A DNA stretch of 17,145 bases from Bacillota bacterium (GTDB taxonomy: Bacteria > Bacillota > Clostridia > Clostridiales > Clostridiaceae): positions 1 through 17,145 of the forward strand of contig JAUZPH010000022.1 of assembly GCA_030706065.1 (NCBI GenBank), written 5' to 3'. The notes under the pieces are model-generated. The model saw only the letters and a program-made list of their open reading frames with translations, was not told the DNA's origin and searched no databases. Every line of letters begins with the position of its first letter. The first letter of the stretch is position 1. This document shows, in pieces, positions 13,503 to 17,145 of the stretch. The position numbers were made by a program, and so were the translations under genes.

Positions 13503-14945
13503 TCATCCCGGCTCATGTTTATAATCTTCAACTTTAATTCCTGAACAATCTTCAGATATAGTCAGGGTTTCTATACCATACGGAGGATTATGAGGCCCAA
13601 CAAAGGTTACAACCCTGACCTTAAGTTTATACATTCCATTGGACTCTTCTATGCTCAGAATTCCTTCATTCATATATTGCCTGAATTCACCATAGTATTC
13701 TTTTATAGCGGATATAATATATGGAGACAGCGTGCATAAGATAAATTTTTCTTTTAGTTTATCGGCAAAAACATATTGGGGTAACGGATTACCATCAAGC
13801 TCTATGTTGGTTAAAGATAATCCCGGCAGACTTCTTATGGGACTTATGTCACTTATATTATTATTTGAAATATTAAGCGATCTTAGATTTGTTAATGAGC
13901 TCAGCGGTCTTACACTTTTTATCTTATTGTTACCAAGGTTAAGAGAAGACAGCTTTGCAAGGGAACCCAACTCCTCCAAAGAAGAAACTTCATTGTTTGA
14001 CAGTACAAGGCTTTCCAGACTTCTTGCATTACCTATACCTCTGATACTTTTTATCTTATTTCCATCCAACATCAAAACCTTCAAGTTATCAAGTTTGCCC
14101 AATACGCTGACATCTGTAATCTCATTATCTGATAAAAGTAGATGTACCAGATTTTTCAGGGGCTTTAATGGGCTTATATTTTTAATATGATTTCCATAGA
14201 GGTACAAGTCAATCAAATCTGTGAGGCTGCTCAGGGAAGAGATATCTGTGACTTTGTTCTCGCCTAATTGCAATATCCTTAGCTTGCTCAGATTTTTCAG
14301 AGCATCAATATCGGTTATTTTATTCATTCCCAATATAAGCTCCCTTAAATTTGCCAGGGATTTCAGCGGCTCTATTTCCTCAATTTTATTACCGTACAAA
14401 TCCAAATGAATCAAATTAGTTAAGCCCCTTAACGGTTGTAAATTTGTTATGTTATTAAAGGTTAAATCCAGTACCTTCAAGTTCTTAAGATTAGCCATGG
14501 GGCTTATATCGGTTACTTTACTGCTCTGCAGGTGAAGTTCTTGTAAACCTGTCAGGCTGCTCAGCGGCCTGATATCCTTGAGTTTGTTATATCCCAAGTT
14601 CAAGCTTTCCATACTGGCCAAAGAAGTTAACGGACTTATATCACTGATGTTGTTAAACATTAAGTTTAATTTCTTAAGATTGATCAAATACTGGATTCCC
14701 TCCAAGGATGAAATATTCTTATTGTTGATAGTTAATTCCTCAATAGTCTTTACATCACCTTTTGTTATATCCCCCTTTGGCTTATTCAGTTTTTCTCTGA
14801 TTGCAGCTTCTAAATTTTTGTCATCAAAATTAATTGTTTCATTTTGATGCCCAATTATATTTCCCTTTGCTTGAACTTCCTTATATGAACAAACAGGACT
14901 CAATAAAACAAGTATCATAATTACAAGTACATGATATTTCCTCAA
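13503..14945 (-). CDS. Secreted leucine-rich-repeat protein with DUF3888-like C-terminus
   Basis: A 480-residue secreted protein. Residues 1-27 form a signal peptide (MRKYHVLVIMILVLL, cleavage near VQA). The start codon is TTG 14945 with AGGAGG seven bases upstream. Residues about 40-70 form the LRR cap typical of clostridial internalin-like proteins (DKNLEAAIREKLNKPKGDI). Fourteen consecutive repeats of exactly 22 residues follow, pattern NLxxLxLxxNxIxDISPLxSL, the SDS22-like/internalin class, which forms a curved protein-binding surface. No LPXTG anchor, SH3 or cell-wall repeat is present. The last ~90 residues (AIKEYYGEFRQYMN, VVTFVGPHNPPYGIETLTI) look like DUF3888, usually a small stand-alone secreted domain. 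The ligand is unknown; a role in surface binding is inferred. An 8-bp inverted repeat brackets its ribosome site. Confidence 0.88.
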   Translation of the reverse strand: MRKYHVLVIMILVLLSPVCSYKEVQAKGNIIGHQNETINFDDKNLEAAIREKLNKPKGDITKGDVKTIEELTINNKNISSLEGIQYLINLKKLNLMFNNISDISPLTSLASMESLNLGYNKLKDIRPLSSLTGLQELHLQSSKVTDISPMANLKNLKVLDLTFNNITNLQPLRGLTNLIHLDLYGNKIEEIEPLKSLANLRELILGMNKITDIDALKNLSKLRILQLGENKVTDISSLSSLTDLIDLYLYGNHIKNISPLKPLKNLVHLLLSDNEITDVSVLGKLDNLKVLMLDGNKIKSIRGIGNARSLESLVLSNNEVSSLEELGSLAKLSSLNLGNNKIKSVRPLSSLTNLRSLNISNNNISDISPIRSLPGLSLTNIELDGNPLPQYVFADKLKEKFILCTLSPYIISAIKEYYGEFRQYMNEGILSIEESNGMYKLKVRVVTFVGPHNPPYGIETLTISEDCSGIKVEDYKHEPG

Positions 14946-14988
14946 ACCTATCCCTCCTTATGCAGCAGCTATTGTCCAATATAGGTTT
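14944..14988 (-). promoter_or_regulatory. Inverted repeat bracketing the LRR gene ribosome site
   Basis: AAACCTAT (minus strand, 14981-14988) is an exact inverted copy of ATAGGTTT (14944-14951). The second arm runs into the TTG start codon and the AGGAGG site sits in the 29-nt loop. Folding would place start codon bases in a stem, so translation could be structure-dependent. Confidence 0.4.
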
Positions 14989-15081
14989 CACTTAATATAT
15001 ACAATTAATACTTTTTATAGATTCTTTTGTAGAATTACAGGAAAAGCATGAGCATGACAAGGAGTTTCCTAACATAAACTT

Positions 15082-15119
15082 CAAATAAAAAGACAAGCCG
15101 TGTCAAATACTGCTTGTCT
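15082..15119 (-). terminator. Orphan intrinsic terminator upstream of the LRR gene
   Basis: AGACAAGC (minus strand, 15112-15119) pairs perfectly with GCTTGTCT (15091-15098) around a 13-nt loop and is followed by TTTTTATTT on the minus strand. No minus-strand gene lies upstream of it in the window: the next gene to the right is on the plus strand. It may end a short leader or small RNA, act as an attenuator for the LRR gene, or stop antisense transcripts. Confidence 0.6.
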
Positions 15120-15163
15120 CTATAATATTCATGCATAAACCCTGTAGAATGTAATGGGAAGTA

Positions 15164-15192
15164 TTGCAAAACGATTCATAAGAAGTGATAAT
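15164..15192 (+). promoter_or_regulatory. Promoter of the GGDEF sensor gene
   Basis: TTGCAA (15164-15169, 4 of 6) and GATAAT (15187-15192, 5 of 6) with a 17-bp spacer, about 50 bp before the TTG start codon. No operator-like palindrome is obvious around it. Confidence 0.55.
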
Positions 15193-15240
15193 AAATATAT
15201 ATGAGTAACTTGGATTATGAAGTTAGAGGAGGCCGTAATA

Positions 15241-17127
15241 TTGAGAAAAAAAGTGGCAGTATTTTCAACCTCTTGGAATGCTGATTATCTTTATCAGTTT
15301 TTATCCGGTATAAGAGCAAAAGCAAAAGAGGAAGATACAGATCTCTTTATTTTTAATACTTATGGGGATTTAGAGCAATACAAAGATTTTAATCGTTGTG
15401 AATATAATATATTTCGTCTCCCAAAGCTGGAGGACTTTAATGGAGCACTGATAGTATCGAATAATATCGGAAGCGCACCCTGGGTAGAGGAATTACGTGA
15501 ACGTATTTTAGATAAGGGGCTTCCATGTATAGGTGTTGAACAGGATATAGAAGGTATTCATTATATGGGAACAGACAATTATTCTGCCATGTCTGAAATC
15601 GTTAACCATCTTGTCTTAGTACACCACTGCAGAGTATTTAATTATGTAGGAGGCCCCTATCATAATATCGAGAATATTTTGCGAAAAAAAGCCTTTAAGG
15701 AGGCTCTAAATAGTCACGGAATAGTTTATGATGAAAGAAGAATAAGAGATTACTCCTACCGCCGGCAAAACGGTGTACAGGCTTTTGAAGATTTTAAGAA
15801 GTTAGGACTGCATAAAACCGATGCCGTTGTTTTTGCCAATGACAATATGGCTCTTGGTTATTTAAGTGCAGCTATTAAGGCCGGACTGAGAGTACCTGAG
15901 GATTTTCTTGTGACTGGCTTTGATAATCTAAGCGCTGCTGAAACCTTTTCACCTAGAGTAACAAGTGTGGACAGGGCTAGAAATGAGCTGGGCTATAAGA
16001 GTATGGAGCAGCTTTTAGGCTTAATGGAGGGTAAGGAGTACCCCAAATATGTTTTCACCCCCCATTCTGCCATATATTCTGAAAGTTGTGGCTGCTCTGA
16101 CCGCGAAAATAGGCCAATAGAAGAATTTAGAAGGAACATTTATAAAAACGAATGTGATAACGAAGATTTTGAAAGTGAGCTGAATCATTTAAGACTGTCA
16201 TTGCTTGAAAATCAGAGTATGGAGGGGTTTTATCAAAATCTTGTAGATTTTGCTCCTGCCCTTGGTATTGATAAGTTTTGCTGTCGTATGAACAGCGATG
16301 AATTTTCATACGACTTTGAATCGGAAGGCTTAAGCTCAGTAAAGGGCTATCCTGAAAAGATGGATGCTTTTGGCCTCTATGAGGGTATTAGGATTCCTAA
16401 AAGCGAGTTACAAACTGCAGGTTTACTGCCGGCGGAATTTATACCGGAGGATGGAAAACCTCATACATATTTGTTCTCTCCCAATCATTGCAGTGGAAGA
16501 AACCTTGGATATTGTATGATAATGGATAACCTGCATATTGTTAAGAAACAAAGACTATATAATTTGATAACTATAGTTAATATTGCTATGGAAGGGCTGC
16601 GGCAGAATATCAAGCTCATTAAAATGAATGAGAAAATGAAAGAAATTTATCGTAAAGATTCTGTCACCGGAGTCTATAACAGGTTTGCTTTAAAGGAAAA
16701 GGGAGAATTATTATTTCAGGAAAATTGTCTTGCTAAAAAGAAAACACTGGTTATGTTTATTGATATGGATTACCTGAAAAGTACCAACGATGTGTATGGT
16801 CATGAAATGGGCGATATTGCACTGAAGACCCTTGCAGATGCCATAAAAAACACATTACCTCAAGAATCGTATTTTTGTGTACGGTATGGAGGAGACGAAT
16901 TCCTCATTTTTGGAACCTGTGAAGATGAAGATAACGCTGAGGAGCTAAAGAACAGTATACATGATAATGTCAGTAAGCTGACAGCTGCCCGCCACCTTCC
17001 TTTTAAAATATCCGTAAGTATAGGTCATACCTATGTTTTACCCGGCGAGTACCGGAACCTGGAGCATCATATTAAAGCTGCGGATGAGGATATGTATAAG
17101 GAAAAGAAAATTACACGTGTATTATAA
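15241..17127 (+). CDS. Cytoplasmic sugar-binding-type sensor fused to GGDEF diguanylate cyclase
   Basis: Probably makes cyclic di-GMP from two GTP in response to a small molecule. Start TTG 15241 (MRKKVAVF) is chosen for AGAGGAGG eight bases upstream; ATG 15217 lies before that site. The 628-residue protein has no signal peptide or membrane segment. Residues 4-280 match the LacI-type effector-binding fold (HYMGTDNYSAM, VVFANDNMALG, DFLVTGFDNLSAAE) without the DNA-binding head, ending in SESCGCS (280-286). A middle region (~290-460) with predicted coiled-coil ends looks GAF-like but is not a clear match. The cyclase domain (~465-625) has DSVTGVYNR (D473), the metal-binding D508 in FIDMDYLK, and an intact GGDEF at 550-554. 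The product-inhibition RxxD site is replaced by QESY, so feedback inhibition is likely lost. Confidence 0.9.
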   Translation: MRKKVAVFSTSWNADYLYQFLSGIRAKAKEEDTDLFIFNTYGDLEQYKDFNRCEYNIFRLPKLEDFNGALIVSNNIGSAPWVEELRERILDKGLPCIGVEQDIEGIHYMGTDNYSAMSEIVNHLVLVHHCRVFNYVGGPYHNIENILRKKAFKEALNSHGIVYDERRIRDYSYRRQNGVQAFEDFKKLGLHKTDAVVFANDNMALGYLSAAIKAGLRVPEDFLVTGFDNLSAAETFSPRVTSVDRARNELGYKSMEQLLGLMEGKEYPKYVFTPHSAIYSESCGCSDRENRPIEEFRRNIYKNECDNEDFESELNHLRLSLLENQSMEGFYQNLVDFAPALGIDKFCCRMNSDEFSYDFESEGLSSVKGYPEKMDAFGLYEGIRIPKSELQTAGLLPAEFIPEDGKPHTYLFSPNHCSGRNLGYCMIMDNLHIVKKQRLYNLITIVNIAMEGLRQNIKLIKMNEKMKEIYRKDSVTGVYNRFALKEKGELLFQENCLAKKKTLVMFIDMDYLKSTNDVYGHEMGDIALKTLADAIKNTLPQESYFCVRYGGDEFLIFGTCEDEDNAEELKNSIHDNVSKLTAARHLPFKISVSIGHTYVLPGEYRNLEHHIKAADEDMYKEKKITRVL

Positions 17128-17145
17128 ACCTGTAAAATTGATGAA

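Noticed and set aside
13860..14700. Regular 66-bp periodicity resembling a repeat array or CRISPR
   Set aside because: The period equals 22 codons and encodes leucine-rich repeats in one open frame; repeats diverge throughout and there are no constant repeats with unique spacers.
1..17145. Mobile elements, tRNA or rRNA genes
   Set aside because: No transposase, integrase or tRNA cloverleaf was recognised by reading both strands; the only duplication and inverted repeats seen are short and listed separately.

Overview
The window looks like chromosomal DNA from a low-GC Gram-positive bacterium, most likely class Clostridia. This rests on AT-rich intergenic DNA, strong AGGAGG-type ribosome binding sites in front of frequent TTG and GTG starts, U-tailed intrinsic terminators, a purine riboswitch on xpt, a YufNOPQ-type nucleoside ABC transporter, a ComEC-like metallo-beta-lactamase protein next to a DUF3006 gene, and a Bacillus/Clostridium-type LexA box. 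I saw no rRNA, tRNA, phage, transposon or CRISPR array. Species cannot be read from the sequence.

Layout. (1) 1-3276, minus strand: a short cluster of a membrane-anchored phosphodiester glycosidase-like protein, a TadA-like deaminase and glycogen branching enzyme glgB, whose C-terminus runs off the left edge. (2) 3558-9285, minus strand: a purine salvage and uptake operon. A guanine-class riboswitch with its own terminator precedes xpt, followed by a BMP-family lipoprotein, a double ATPase and two permeases, closed by a strong terminator. (3) 9305-10573, minus strand: two single genes, a membrane-anchored TPR-like protein with a near-consensus promoter, and a 69-residue free-standing WYL-like protein whose promoter carries a LexA/DinR operator. 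An 88-nt nested inverted repeat lies between them. (4) 10572-11900, minus strand: a ComEC-like metallo-beta-lactamase gene and a DUF3006 gene with an overlooked open frame between them. (5) 12062-13497, plus strand: two small membrane protein genes, the second with a HAAS/permease-prefix-like N-terminus. (6) 13503-14945, minus strand: a secreted leucine-rich-repeat protein with 14 repeats and a DUF3888-like tail. (7) 15164-17127, plus strand: a sugar-binding-type sensor fused to a GGDEF diguanylate cyclase.

How it fits together. The clearest unit is region 2: when guanine is low the riboswitch should permit readthrough into xpt (xanthine to XMP) and into a transporter likely to import purine nucleosides or bases, so uptake and salvage share one sensor. 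The most unusual regulatory signal is the SOS-type operator on the mini-WYL gene in region 3. Regions 4 and 5 are divergent; a perfect 10-bp inverted repeat has one half inside the metallo-beta-lactamase promoter and the other upstream of the membrane gene promoter.

All family names come from motif recognition in the translations; no database search was run.
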